NCBI GenBank assembly: GCA_001899715.1
Contig: MKWI01000024.1
Location: 124,001-188,000, forward strand
Direction of reading: 5' to 3'
From: Sphingobium sp. 66-54
Lineage (GTDB): Bacteria; Pseudomonadota; Alphaproteobacteria; Sphingomonadales; Sphingomonadaceae
Length of the DNA stretch: 64,000 bases
The notes below the pieces were generated by a model that saw only the letters and a program-made list of their open reading frames with translations, ran no database searches and was not told the DNA's origin. The position numbers were made by a program, and so were the translations under genes. Position 1 is the first letter of the stretch, and every line of letters starts with the position of its first letter. Shown here piece by piece: positions 9,008 to 18,046 of the stretch.

Positions 9008-11923
9008 TCAACCGCCGAAGCGGACGCGCGCGCCCACCTTGAAGGCACGCCCGATCGGATCGAACAGCACCTGGTTGGTCCCGAGGTTGCCGCTCGGCAT
9101 GGCCGGCGGATCGTTGTCCAAAAGGTTGTTGATCGACGCGAACAACTCCAGTTCCTTCCCGCCGAACGCATAGACCTTATACGAGCCAGACAGGTCCAGA
9201 TAGAAGCGACCGGGGATGCGGTTGTTGTTGACGCTCGTCGTCCCGGTGATCGAGTAGCGCGGATCGTCGGGGCCGATAAAGGCGACATTGTACATGCCCG
9301 CCGGGATGTAGCGGCCATGGACGGTCAGGCGACCCGGTCCCTGGCTGTAGGTGAGCGTGCCGTCCAGCGTGTAGTCGGGCACGCCGAGCAGGGCGCCGGC
9401 GCGCGAGCCGGTCTGGCCTGCACGGTCGGTCGCACCGGCGCTGTCGATGGTGATGAGGTCGGTCACGACCGTCGCCAGCAGGCGGAAGTCGAGATCGCCA
9501 TTGCCCACCGGCTGCCGATAGGCGAACTCCACGTCGAAGCCCTTGGTGCGGACCTGGTTGGCGTTGACCAGCACGTCGTTCACCTGGATGACCGCGTCGC
9601 TGGCATCGCGCGTGATGAGGGGGCAGAACTCCGTCGCCCCGTCATTGCAGCGCTGCACGAGCGTCTGCGCGCCGAGCTGGCCGATCGCTTCCTTCACCCG
9701 GATGTTATAATAATCGACCGACAGACGCATGCGCGACAGGAAGCCGGACCGGGGCGCGATGATGATGCCGGCGGTGAAGCTGTCCGCTTCCTCCGGCTTC
9801 AGGTTCGGGTTCGAGCCACGGATGACGACCGGATTGGCCTGCGTGCCCAGCTTCGGGTCGGTGAGGCCGATGGTCGACTTTTGCTGCGGCCCGCGCAGCT
9901 CGGTGAGGTTGGGAGCGCGAATGTCCCGCGATTGGGTGACGCGGAAGCGGATGCCGTCCACCGGCTCGTAGATGCCGCCGGCCTTCCAGGTCTGCACGCT
10001 GCCGCTGTCGCTATAGTCGGTGAAGCGAACCGCACCGTTGAGCTCCAGATTGCGGACGAACGACAGATCGGCGAGCAGCGGAACGACGATTTCGCCGTAG
10101 CCTTCCTTCACCGACTGGCGGCCGGAGACGGCTTGGCCATTCAGCACCCAGAAGCCGAGACCGGCCGAGATCGGGTCGGTCGCGCCCTCCAGTGTGTTGC
10201 GGCGATACTCACCGCCGACCGAGATGGACACCGGCCGCGACGAGATGTTGAAGAGATCGCCGCTGACGTTCGCTGCCACGACATGCTGCTTGCCGACCAG
10301 CGTCTGGAAGCCGGTGCCGAGCACGTAATCGCGTGCGGCCTGGCTGAACTGGTTCTCGCCGAACAGGTTGATCGGCACGCAAGCGGCATCGTTGTTGGTC
10401 AGGTCCGCATCGGCATTGACGCGGCAGACGATGTCGCCGTTTGTGTTGCGCACGGCGTCCACCGCCTTGCGCATGTTGGCGTTGATCGGATCGTTCGACA
10501 TGTCCTGACGGAAGTCGGTGCGGCCGAACTGATAATAGGCCTCCCACTTCCAGCCGGACCCGAATGATCCCTCAAGACCGGCCACGGTGCGGAACGTATC
10601 CGTCTGCGACACACCCTTGGGACTGCCCAGGTCGAAGCCGGAACGGCCGAGCTGGAGCTGGGCAATGTTGTTGGCCACCATCACATCGTGAACGGCGTCC
10701 GGAATGTAGGGATTGTCGACCTTGATGTTGCCGATGATCGAGCCGTTGAAATCGCGGAACGTCGACGAATAGGTGGTGCCCTTCACATGACCGTAGGACA
10801 CGTCGACGAAGGCGCTGATGCTGTCCGTCAGCTCATAGTTCAGGCTGCCGTAGAGGCTGTAGCGCTCCACCGGCACCTTGAGCAGCAGGCTGGAGAGGAA
10901 CGGGTTGCGCTCATGCCCTTCGCCGCCGATCATGAACAGCGGGCCAGCGAACTCGCCATATTGGAACGGCCGTGGCGTGCCGTCCGGCGTGAACGTGATG
11001 CCACGCAGCGGATCATTGGCGACATTGGCGTAGAGCGCCTTGCCGTCCGCGCCGAGCGAACGGTTAATGAGGCCGGTCGGCGACATGGTCGAGACGTGCA
11101 CGTCCGAGGTGATGATGCTGGAGGGCTGGCCTGCGGTGCCGGCCGGTGTATTGCCGACGATCGAACGCTCCTGCGCGCACCAGGCGCGGGCCGAGTAACA
11201 ATCGCCCAGGCCCTCGTTATTCTCATACTCGCCGGACACGACGATGTGACCGCGTCCGCCCGCGAAGGCCGTGCCGGCGGTGACGCTGGCGAACCGGTTG
11301 AAGTCGTCGCCGCGCTCGGAGAGGCCAGCCTGGAACTCGGCCTTGAGGCCGGTGAACTTACGGTCGAGGATGAAGTTGACGACGCCCGCGACGGCATCCG
11401 AGCCGTAAACGGCCGATGCGCCGCCCGTCACCACTTCGGTGCGCTGCACCAGGCCCGACGGGATGAGGTTGATGTCGACCGTACCCTCGCCCGTGCTGGG
11501 CACGAAGCGACGGCCATCGACCAGCACCAGCGTGCGCGGCGCGCCGAGTGCGCGCAGGTCGAGGATGCGGGCGCCGACGTTACCGCCAGCCGACTGCACG
11601 TTGGTAGGCGCGCCGGATGCACGGAAGCTCGGAAGCTGGTTGAGCGCGTCGGCCACGTTGCTGATGTTGAGCGCCTGCACGCGGTCATTGCCCATCACCG
11701 TCACCGGCGTCGGCGTGTTGAAGCCGGAGCGTGCGATGCGCGAGCCGGTGACGACGATGGCTTCGTTGGCCTCGGCATCAGGCGTGGTGGCGGCCTGCTC
11801 GGTGGTGGCGGCGTTGGCCGAGTCGTCCTGCGCCAGCGCGGCGGTCGGCAGGGCGAGACCGGCGGCGAGCGCGAGCGCGCTCAGCCCCCGCATATGGATG
11901 CGGTTTAAGGAAATTCGGTTCAT
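9008..11923 (-). CDS. TonB-dependent outer-membrane receptor
   Basis: 971 residues from ATG 11923, with GGGAGAAG upstream; the frame extends back to 12133 but without a signal peptide. Residues about 1-33 are a Sec signal ending ALPTAALAQ. After a short linker comes the TonB-box/plug start EAIVVTGSRIARSGF, a plug domain with ALNQLPSFR and VLVDGRRFVPSTG, and a long beta barrel ending FKVGARVRFGG. Such receptors take up siderophores, vitamins, saccharides or peptides with TonB energy. No neighbouring gene reveals the substrate. The family is greatly expanded in sphingomonads. Confidence 0.95.
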   Translation of the reverse strand: MNRISLNRIHMRGLSALALAAGLALPTAALAQDDSANAATTEQAATTPDAEANEAIVVTGSRIARSGFNTPTPVTVMGNDRVQALNISNVADALNQLPSFRASGAPTNVQSAGGNVGARILDLRALGAPRTLVLVDGRRFVPSTGEGTVDINLIPSGLVQRTEVVTGGASAVYGSDAVAGVVNFILDRKFTGLKAEFQAGLSERGDDFNRFASVTAGTAFAGGRGHIVVSGEYENNEGLGDCYSARAWCAQERSIVGNTPAGTAGQPSSIITSDVHVSTMSPTGLINRSLGADGKALYANVANDPLRGITFTPDGTPRPFQYGEFAGPLFMIGGEGHERNPFLSSLLLKVPVERYSLYGSLNYELTDSISAFVDVSYGHVKGTTYSSTFRDFNGSIIGNIKVDNPYIPDAVHDVMVANNIAQLQLGRSGFDLGSPKGVSQTDTFRTVAGLEGSFGSGWKWEAYYQFGRTDFRQDMSNDPINANMRKAVDAVRNTNGDIVCRVNADADLTNNDAACVPINLFGENQFSQAARDYVLGTGFQTLVGKQHVVAANVSGDLFNISSRPVSISVGGEYRRNTLEGATDPISAGLGFWVLNGQAVSGRQSVKEGYGEIVVPLLADLSFVRNLELNGAVRFTDYSDSGSVQTWKAGGIYEPVDGIRFRVTQSRDIRAPNLTELRGPQQKSTIGLTDPKLGTQANPVVIRGSNPNLKPEEADSFTAGIIIAPRSGFLSRMRLSVDYYNIRVKEAIGQLGAQTLVQRCNDGATEFCPLITRDASDAVIQVNDVLVNANQVRTKGFDVEFAYRQPVGNGDLDFRLLATVVTDLITIDSAGATDRAGQTGSRAGALLGVPDYTLDGTLTYSQGPGRLTVHGRYIPAGMYNVAFIGPDDPRYSITGTTSVNNNRIPGRFYLDLSGSYKVYAFGGKELELFASINNLLDNDPPAMPSGNLGTNQVLFDPIGRAFKVGARVRFGG

Positions 11924-12174
11924 TTCTACGCTTCTCCCTGGCGCCGAGCAGACTCGGCCTGTTTTTCTGTCGTGTGAAACTGTCGCTGTGGTGCCGCTCC
12001 GGCAGCCGTTCTCCCTTTCGCGAACGGATGCCGGACGCTTCGTTTGCTTACGATAAAGAATCAAATCATGCAAACCGTAACGAGGAACGCCGGGCGAGGA
12101 GGTGATACGGGCGCGAAGGCATTGCGCGAGCACATCGCTTCCATCCGCGCGGTACTCGCTCTAGAAAGACCGCG

Positions 12175-13326
12175 ATGACCTCTCCGATCCCCGTGCCGCC
12201 GGCCGGCGCCCGCCTCTATCTCCGCCCCATCTGGTTTGCCGACACGCCGGTCGGTTTGGCCGAGAGCGACGTTTGCCGGCTTGCCGGCGGGCTCATCTGG
12301 TTCCAGGGGGTCGAGGCGCGCTGGCTCGGGACGGATGGAGCGGCCGGTAAGGCGCAGGTGCCGGTTGCTGCGCTTTCCGCCTGGCAGACCCGCCTGCCGG
12401 AGGTGCTTGCGGCACGGGTAGACGGTCTGATGGCCGCCTTCGCCACCGCCCATGCGCCCTTGACGCTGGGAGAACGGATCCTCCGGTTCGACACCCCGCA
12501 TGTCATGGGCATCCTCAACATGACGCCGGATAGCTTCTCGGACGGCGGCCGCCTCATGGGTGAGCCGGAGAGGGCTGCCGATGCGGGTTTCGCTATGCAG
12601 GTTGCCGGTGCTTCGATCGTCGATGTCGGCGGTGAATCGACCCGGCCCGGCGCCGATCCGGTGTGGGAAGGGGACGAGATCGCGCGTACCGTGCCCGTTA
12701 TCGAGCGATTGGCGAAAAGCGGTGTCCCTGTCTCGATCGACACGCGCAAGGCGAGCGTGATGGAAGCCGCACTGGCGGCAGGTGCGGGGATCGTCAACGA
12801 TGTGACCGCTTTGACCCATGATCCGCGTGGGCTGGAAGTGGTGGCCGTCGCCGATTGCCCGGTGGTGCTCATGCACACGCCTTCGGCGGGTGCCGATCCA
12901 CACGGCGGCGCGGTCAAATACAAGGCTGGTGCGGTCGGCGGCGCGGCGATCGACTGCGACGTGTTCGATTGGCTGGAGGCGCGCATCGCGGCCTGTGTCG
13001 CTGCCGGCATCGACCGCGCGAAGATCATCGTCGATCCCGGCATCGGTTTCGGCAAGGCGTTGCAGGACGATACCCGCATCGTCAATAACCTGGCGATGTT
13101 CCACGGGCTGGGCGTGCCGCTGCTGTTCGGCGCGAGCCGTAAGCGCATGGTCGGCGCGCTGACCAATGGCGCGCCGGTGAGCGAGCGGCTCGGCGGTTCG
13201 GTCGCGCTGGCGCTCAAGGCCATCGACGCGGGCGCGCAGATCGTACGCGTGCATGATGTGCCCGAAAGCGTGCAGGCGGCTCGTGTCTGGCGTGGGCTGC
13301 GCGACGCGGCGTTGGTGGCCGGCTGA
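12175..13326 (+). CDS. folP: dihydropteroate synthase
   Basis: 383 residues. The catalytic TIM-barrel domain starts near residue 108 with HVMGILNMTPDSFSDGG, followed by VDVGGESTRPGA, SIDTRKASVMEAAL, VNDVTAL, IIVDPGIGFGK and LLFGASRKRM. It joins 6-hydroxymethyl-dihydropterin pyrophosphate to p-aminobenzoate in folate synthesis. The roughly 105-residue N-terminal extension (YLRPIWFADTPVGLAE...) is longer than in E. coli FolP (282 aa) but is usual in sphingomonad relatives as far as I recall. Start ATG 12175 has a weak ribosome site. Divergent from the TonB receptor. Confidence 0.95.
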   Translation: MTSPIPVPPAGARLYLRPIWFADTPVGLAESDVCRLAGGLIWFQGVEARWLGTDGAAGKAQVPVAALSAWQTRLPEVLAARVDGLMAAFATAHAPLTLGERILRFDTPHVMGILNMTPDSFSDGGRLMGEPERAADAGFAMQVAGASIVDVGGESTRPGADPVWEGDEIARTVPVIERLAKSGVPVSIDTRKASVMEAALAAGAGIVNDVTALTHDPRGLEVVAVADCPVVLMHTPSAGADPHGGAVKYKAGAVGGAAIDCDVFDWLEARIAACVAAGIDRAKIIVDPGIGFGKALQDDTRIVNNLAMFHGLGVPLLFGASRKRMVGALTNGAPVSERLGGSVALALKAIDAGAQIVRVHDVPESVQAARVWRGLRDAALVAG

Positions 13327-13363
13327 GCACTCCTCACCCACCACTGGAAGTTCACACATCCTC

Positions 13364-13384
13364 AAAAGAAAAATATTTCTTTTT
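13364..13384. terminator. AT-only hairpin between folP and the glycan locus
   Basis: AAAAGAAA (13364-13371) pairs with TTTCTTTT (13376-13383) around an AATA loop, followed by T. This AT island stands out in GC-rich DNA. It could end folP transcription or be part of the promoter region of the next gene; CTATAAAA follows at 13390-13397. Confidence 0.4.
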
Positions 13385-13453
13385 AGAACTATAAAATCCG
13401 TTCTTTACAGAAAATCCGTCATCGCCCACCGGGGTTTGGGGGGTGGGCTGATC

Positions 13454-14620
13454 GTGTATAAGCGGAAGGTGATGGTCGTGTTCGGCACGCGGCCGGAGGC
13501 GATCAAGATGGCGCCGGTAGTGCATGCCTTGCAGAGCCGCCCGGCGATCGAGACTCGCGTCTGCGTGACCGGGCAGCATCGCGATCTGCTCGACCAGGTG
13601 CTGCGCGTGACGGGCGTCATTCCGGATATCGATCTGGACCTCATGCGGCCGAACCAGACACTCGATGAGCTGACGGCGCGTCTCATTCTCGCGCTCGGCG
13701 ACGCCCTTGATCGGGAGAGGCCGGATCGCGTGCTCGTGCATGGCGATACGCAGAGCGCCATGGTGGCGAGCCTCGCTGCTCATTATCGCAGAATTCCGGT
13801 TGGCCACGTCGAGGCGGGGCTGCGCAGCGGCGATATTTACCAGCCTTGGCCGGAGGAAGCGAACCGCCGCATCGTCGCCTGCATTGCCGACATGAACTTC
13901 GCGCCGACGCAAACAGCCGCGACCGCCTTGCGCGCTGAAGGCCGGGCGGAGGACACGATCCATGTCACCGGCAATACGGTGGTGGATGCATTGCTGGCGA
14001 TGCGGACGCGTATTCGCAAGCGGCCGATGCTGGCCGCCAGCGCTGCGCCGACTCTGGCCCGCTTTGCTCGACAGCGGATTATTGCAGTCACCTGCCACCG
14101 GCGCGAGAGTGTCGGCGCGGGCATGACCCGGATTGCCGGCGCGATCCGCGAGATTGCCGTGCGGCCCGATGTCGGGATCGTCTTTCCGCTCCATCCCAAT
14201 CCACGGGTGCGACTGGCGATGACGGCAGCGCTGGCCGATCTGCCCAATGTCGCGCTCATCGAGCCGCTCGATTACCCCGGCTTCGTGGCGTTGCTCGATG
14301 CCTGCGCGCTGGTATTGACCGATAGTGGCGGCGTGCAGGAGGAGGCCCCGTCGTTCGGCAAACCCGTCCTCGTGCTGCGCGAGACGACTGAACGGCCGGA
14401 AGGCATTGCGGCCGGCACCGCCAGGCTGGTCGGCACGGATCGGCAGCGAATCGTCGGAGAGACCTCGATGCTTCTCGATAATCCGGAGATCTATGCGGCG
14501 ATGGCGCGGGCGGGAAACCCTTTTGGTGACGGGCGAGCCGCCGACCGGATCGCGCGGATCATCGCGGGAGAAGACGCGCCTGTGCCCTTATCGACGCTGG
14601 AGGATGCGGCCCTCGCCTGA
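13454..14620 (+). CDS. wecB: non-hydrolysing UDP-N-acetylglucosamine 2-epimerase
   Basis: About 388 residues from GTG 13454; ATG 13472 is a close alternative. The open frame back to 13253 overlaps folP and is not used. The signature VVFGTRPEAIKMAPVVHAL begins the protein, followed by VTGQHRDLL, VHGDTQSAM, GHVEAGLRS, EEANRR, VTCHRRES, PLHPNPRVR and the C-terminal LTDSGGVQEEAPSFGKPVLVLRETTERPEG. It makes UDP-ManNAc from UDP-GlcNAc for surface polysaccharides. It opens the glycan locus, on the same strand as the GT genes but separated from them by one minus-strand gene. Confidence 0.95.
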   Translation: MYKRKVMVVFGTRPEAIKMAPVVHALQSRPAIETRVCVTGQHRDLLDQVLRVTGVIPDIDLDLMRPNQTLDELTARLILALGDALDRERPDRVLVHGDTQSAMVASLAAHYRRIPVGHVEAGLRSGDIYQPWPEEANRRIVACIADMNFAPTQTAATALRAEGRAEDTIHVTGNTVVDALLAMRTRIRKRPMLAASAAPTLARFARQRIIAVTCHRRESVGAGMTRIAGAIREIAVRPDVGIVFPLHPNPRVRLAMTAALADLPNVALIEPLDYPGFVALLDACALVLTDSGGVQEEAPSFGKPVLVLRETTERPEGIAAGTARLVGTDRQRIVGETSMLLDNPEIYAAMARAGNPFGDGRAADRIARIIAGEDAPVPLSTLEDAALA

Positions 14621-14631
14621 GGTCCGGGCGA

Positions 14632-15321
14632 TCAGCCGCGCTGGCCCGGATCGGTCCGCGAGAGATGGCGTCCGGTCGTCAACGTTTGCTTGACGAACAA
14701 GGCCACGAAGATCGCCCCGATGCTGCCCACGAAAATGTCGAAGCCGGAGAAGGCGGGCAGCGGGCTCGGATCGCTGCCGCGCACCATCATCGCCACGGTG
14801 AGGCCGACCAGCAGAAAGCGCAGTTCGGTCGGTCCCGCAATGCCGTAGGAGAGCTTGAACTCACCCATCACCCGCGCCGCCAGATAGGCGTGAATGGAGA
14901 GCAGCAGATAGCCGGTTACGGTGAACAGCGCCACGTCCACCCGCACGAACGGGCTGAACCCCATGCCCGCGAGAATCAGCAGGGTGACGATGCCGTCGCA
15001 GCTATGGTCGATAAAATAGCCGTAGGACGGGCGCTCGATATGGCGCCAGCGCGCCAGGCTGCCGTCAAGCGAGTCGCCGAACCATTGCACGACGTAGCCC
15101 GCGATCGCCACCCACAGCCAACCGGGCGCGAAACCGCTCAGTGCGTAACCCGCGAAAGTCATGGCCGCGCCGACGATCCCCGCCGTGGTGAGCATGTCCG
15201 GCGTAACCCAGCGCGGCATGATGGCGCAAAGCCAGTCGAGCAGGCGGCGCTCCGGTCTTGCAAGGATGTTTTTTTGGATCCGATGGACGGATTTGGACGC
15301 GGGCGGGAGGAAGTCGGGCAT
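14632..15321 (-). CDS. CDP-alcohol phosphatidyltransferase family membrane enzyme
   Basis: 229 residues with about six membrane segments. The catalytic CDP-alcohol motif D-G-x2-A-R-x8-G-x3-D-x3-D is complete in DGSLARWRHIERPSYG followed by YFIDHSCD, at about residues 85-108. These enzymes transfer a phospho-alcohol from a CDP-linked donor to a second alcohol in phospholipid, or sometimes polymer, synthesis. Its convergent position only 11 bases from wecB and next to glycosyltransferase genes suggests a lipid or phospho-decoration role, but the substrates are unknown. Start ATG 15321. Confidence 0.88.
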   Translation of the reverse strand: MPDFLPPASKSVHRIQKNILARPERRLLDWLCAIMPRWVTPDMLTTAGIVGAAMTFAGYALSGFAPGWLWVAIAGYVVQWFGDSLDGSLARWRHIERPSYGYFIDHSCDGIVTLLILAGMGFSPFVRVDVALFTVTGYLLLSIHAYLAARVMGEFKLSYGIAGPTELRFLLVGLTVAMMVRGSDPSPLPAFSGFDIFVGSIGAIFVALFVKQTLTTGRHLSRTDPGQRG

Positions 15322-15473
15322 GGCGACTTATCGGCTGTCATGAATCCGCAATCAACAGCGTTCCGGCATGTCGGAGCGATTCCACGGTCGAAAGCGGCTT
15401 TTTGAGCCGCTGCGGGCGTCTGCCACGCATAAGCCCATTGACGCTCGCCGCCGCCCCGCATAGCGCGCGGGCC

Positions 15474-16835
15474 ATGTCAGCCACACCAGCGCCGTCCAAG
15501 GAAGTGGCGCGCCTGCGCCTCTACATCCTCAGCATCCTGATCGACATCGCGGTGCTGGGGCTGGGGTTTGCGCTGGCCAACCTGCTGGTGCTGCATTCGC
15601 TGTGGGGCGAACCCGGTAAGCCGCACGGCCTCGTCATGTTTGCAATGATTGCGCCGGTCTATGCGCTGATCGCCATCAACGGCGGCGTCTATGGCATCCG
15701 CATGATCGGCAACCGTCGCGCCAGCGCGGCGAAGGCGGTGTGGAGCCTCGCCCAGGCGGCGATGCTGATGCTGCTCATCGTCTATCTCGGCAAGATCGCG
15801 GAGCAGCTTTCGCGCCTGACCTTCATTGTCGGCCTCGGCCTGTCGGCGGCGGGCCTCGTGTTGGCGCGGCGGCTGATCGGGTGGATCGGCCTCGCTCTGG
15901 TCGGCAAGGTACCGCATATCACCGTGCTACTGGTCGATGGGGTGGATATCCCCATGCCGCGTGAGGCGGAGTGGATCGAGGTGGAAGCGCTCGGTTTCGA
16001 TCCCGAACAGCGGGATGCCGCCATGGCGGCTCGTCTGGCGCGTGGCGTGGGCTGGGCCGAGCGAGTGGTGGTGGCCTGCCCGCCGGAGCGGATCGAGGCA
16101 TGGCGCGTGGCGCTGGCAGCGCTTTCCGCCAAGGGCGAGATCCTCGTGCCGGACTTGCGCCGCTTCGCACCTGCCAAGGTCGGCGTGTTCGATGGCTATC
16201 CCACGGTGGTGGTTGCAGGCGGGCCGCTGCTGTTCCGCGATCGTCTGTTCAAGCGACTGCTCGATCTGGCGGTGAGCCTCACAGCGATTATCCTGTTGTC
16301 GCCGATCCTGCTGGTGGCGGCGCTGGCGGTGAAGCTCTCCGGTCCCGGCCCGGTCTTTTTCCGACAGCAACGCATCGGCAAGGATGCGCGGCCGTTCCTC
16401 ATCATGAAATTCCGCACGATGCATGCGGCGCAGACCGACCAGAAGGCCGAGAAACTCACCGAACGGGACGATCCGCGCGTGACCCGCGTCGGCGCCTTCC
16501 TGCGGCGCACGAGCATCGACGAATTACCCCAACTCTTCAACGTGCTACGGGGAGATATGAGCATCGTTGGCCCGCGCCCACATGCACCGGCCGCCAAGGC
16601 AGCGGACGCGCTCTACTGGGAGGTGGACGAGCGCTATTGGGCGCGCCATTGCATCAAGCCAGGCATGACCGGGCTGGCGCAGGTGCGCGGCCATCGTGGC
16701 CCGACCGACCGGCGCGAGGATCTGGTCAACCGCCTGCAATCGGATCTCGAATATGTCACCAACTGGTCGATCTGGCGTGATCTGCGGATCATCGTCGCGA
16801 CGCTGGGCGTGCTGACCCATGACAATGCCGTCTAG
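15474..16835 (+). CDS. exopolysaccharide polyprenyl glycosylphosphotransferase
   Basis: 453 residues from ATG 15474; the frame opens further upstream to 15258 but overlaps the divergent gene. The N-terminal half has four membrane helices (residues about 15-130), then a nucleotide-fold region. The C-terminal half is the bacterial sugar transferase domain: KRLLDLAVSLTAIILLSPIL anchor, SGPGPVFFRQQRIGKDARPF, FRTM, RRTSIDELPQLFNVLRGDMS, VGPRP and KPGMTGLAQVRGHRG. It moves the first sugar phosphate onto undecaprenyl phosphate, as GumD, SpsB or WbaP-like enzymes do, and so starts the repeat unit of this locus. Confidence 0.94.
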   Translation: MSATPAPSKEVARLRLYILSILIDIAVLGLGFALANLLVLHSLWGEPGKPHGLVMFAMIAPVYALIAINGGVYGIRMIGNRRASAAKAVWSLAQAAMLMLLIVYLGKIAEQLSRLTFIVGLGLSAAGLVLARRLIGWIGLALVGKVPHITVLLVDGVDIPMPREAEWIEVEALGFDPEQRDAAMAARLARGVGWAERVVVACPPERIEAWRVALAALSAKGEILVPDLRRFAPAKVGVFDGYPTVVVAGGPLLFRDRLFKRLLDLAVSLTAIILLSPILLVAALAVKLSGPGPVFFRQQRIGKDARPFLIMKFRTMHAAQTDQKAEKLTERDDPRVTRVGAFLRRTSIDELPQLFNVLRGDMSIVGPRPHAPAAKAADALYWEVDERYWARHCIKPGMTGLAQVRGHRGPTDRREDLVNRLQSDLEYVTNWSIWRDLRIIVATLGVLTHDNAV

Positions 16836-16853
16836 GGCGAGGGGCGCGCCGCG

Positions 16854-17993
16854 ATGACGCCGCTCGATCTCGGCCTCTGGCTGCTGCTCCTGTTATGCGG
16901 CCTGCTGCTGGTCTGGCCGTTTCTCGTCTATCCCCTGATCCTGCGCCTGCTGCCGGAGAAACCGGTGGTGCAAGAGGGGAGTGCGTCCGCGCCGTCGGTC
17001 TCGTTGCTGTTCTGTGCGTATAACGAGGCGGCGTCGCTCCCCACCAAGATCGAGAATTTGCGCCAGCTCAAGGCGCGCCATCCCGCGCTGGAGATACTGG
17101 CCTTCGATGACGGCTCGACCGACGACACAGCCGCACTGCTCGGCGAAGCCGGTGATTTGCTGACGCTGGTGCGGGGCCCCGGCCGCAGCGGCAAGGCGCA
17201 TGGCATGAAGCTGCTCGCCGCACGGGCGAGCGGCGCGGTGCTGGTGTTCACCGACGCCAATGTGCTGCTCGATGCTGACGCAATCGAGCGGCTGCTGCCT
17301 TATTATGACGACGAGAGCATTGGCGGCGTGCTCGGTTCCCTGCGTTATGGCGGCGCGGATAGCAGCGCCTCGGCATCGGTGGGCGCGCTCTATTGGCGGA
17401 TCGAGGAGCATCTCAAGGATCTGGAATCCCGCACCGGCAATGTGATGGGCGCGGATGGCTCCATCTTCTCGATCCGCCGGGCGCTCTATCCCGATTTTCC
17501 CGATAGCGTGCTCGATGACCTCACCGTCTCCATGGCCGTCGTCTTTGCCGGTAAGCGGCTCATCAAGGCGAAGGACATCATCGCCCGTGAGATGATGGTG
17601 GCCAAACGCGAGGACGAATATCGCCGCAAAGTACGGATCGCGGCGCGCAGTTGGCACACGCACCGCTATCTGCGCCCGCAACTTGCGCGGATGGACGGCC
17701 TCGATCGCTTCAAATATGCCTCCCGCAAGCTGATACGCTGGTTCGGCGGAGCGTGGATCGGCGTCGGCGCGGCCTCCTGTGCCGTGCTGGCATGGCGGAT
17801 TGCGCCGTTCGCTGCGATTGCATTGGTGGCTGCCGCGCTGTTCCTGCTGATGATTGGGCTGCGAATGCGGCATGGTCCGCTGGCGGCGCTCGTCGACCTC
17901 CTGCTCGCCTATCTGGCGACGTTCAAGGGCGTCCTGCTGGCGATGCGTGGGCGGACCGTGACGACATGGAACCCGGCCCCGTCGCGCGACTGA
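16854..17993 (+). CDS. family 2 glycosyltransferase, membrane-anchored
   Basis: 379 residues. An N-terminal membrane helix (residues 5-28) is followed by a GT-A domain: SLLFCAYNEAASLPTKIENL, FDDGSTDDT, GRSGKAHGMK, FTDANVLLDADAI (DxD-like) and the acceptor region DLTVSMAVVFAGKR. Two or three C-terminal helices (about 305-365) form the membrane exit seen in processive-like GT2 enzymes. It probably extends the lipid-linked glycan on the cytoplasmic face. It begins 18 bases after the preceding gene. The donor sugar is not predictable. Confidence 0.92.
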   Translation: MTPLDLGLWLLLLLCGLLLVWPFLVYPLILRLLPEKPVVQEGSASAPSVSLLFCAYNEAASLPTKIENLRQLKARHPALEILAFDDGSTDDTAALLGEAGDLLTLVRGPGRSGKAHGMKLLAARASGAVLVFTDANVLLDADAIERLLPYYDDESIGGVLGSLRYGGADSSASASVGALYWRIEEHLKDLESRTGNVMGADGSIFSIRRALYPDFPDSVLDDLTVSMAVVFAGKRLIKAKDIIAREMMVAKREDEYRRKVRIAARSWHTHRYLRPQLARMDGLDRFKYASRKLIRWFGGAWIGVGAASCAVLAWRIAPFAAIALVAAALFLLMIGLRMRHGPLAALVDLLLAYLATFKGVLLAMRGRTVTTWNPAPSRD

Positions 17994-18046
17994 AATCGGC
18001 GCGGTTCCTGTCGCATTTCCCCACCGCCTCTGTATAGGCGGGTGTG

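Noticed and set aside
10688..11908. Plus-strand open frame of 406 codons opposite the TonB receptor, and a similar one at 9317-10567
   Set aside because: Both are antisense shadows of the receptor gene with no recognisable domain or start signal.
13253..13453. Upstream extension of the wecB frame into folP
   Set aside because: It overlaps the end of folP, has no family similarity and the known N-terminal motif begins after 13470.
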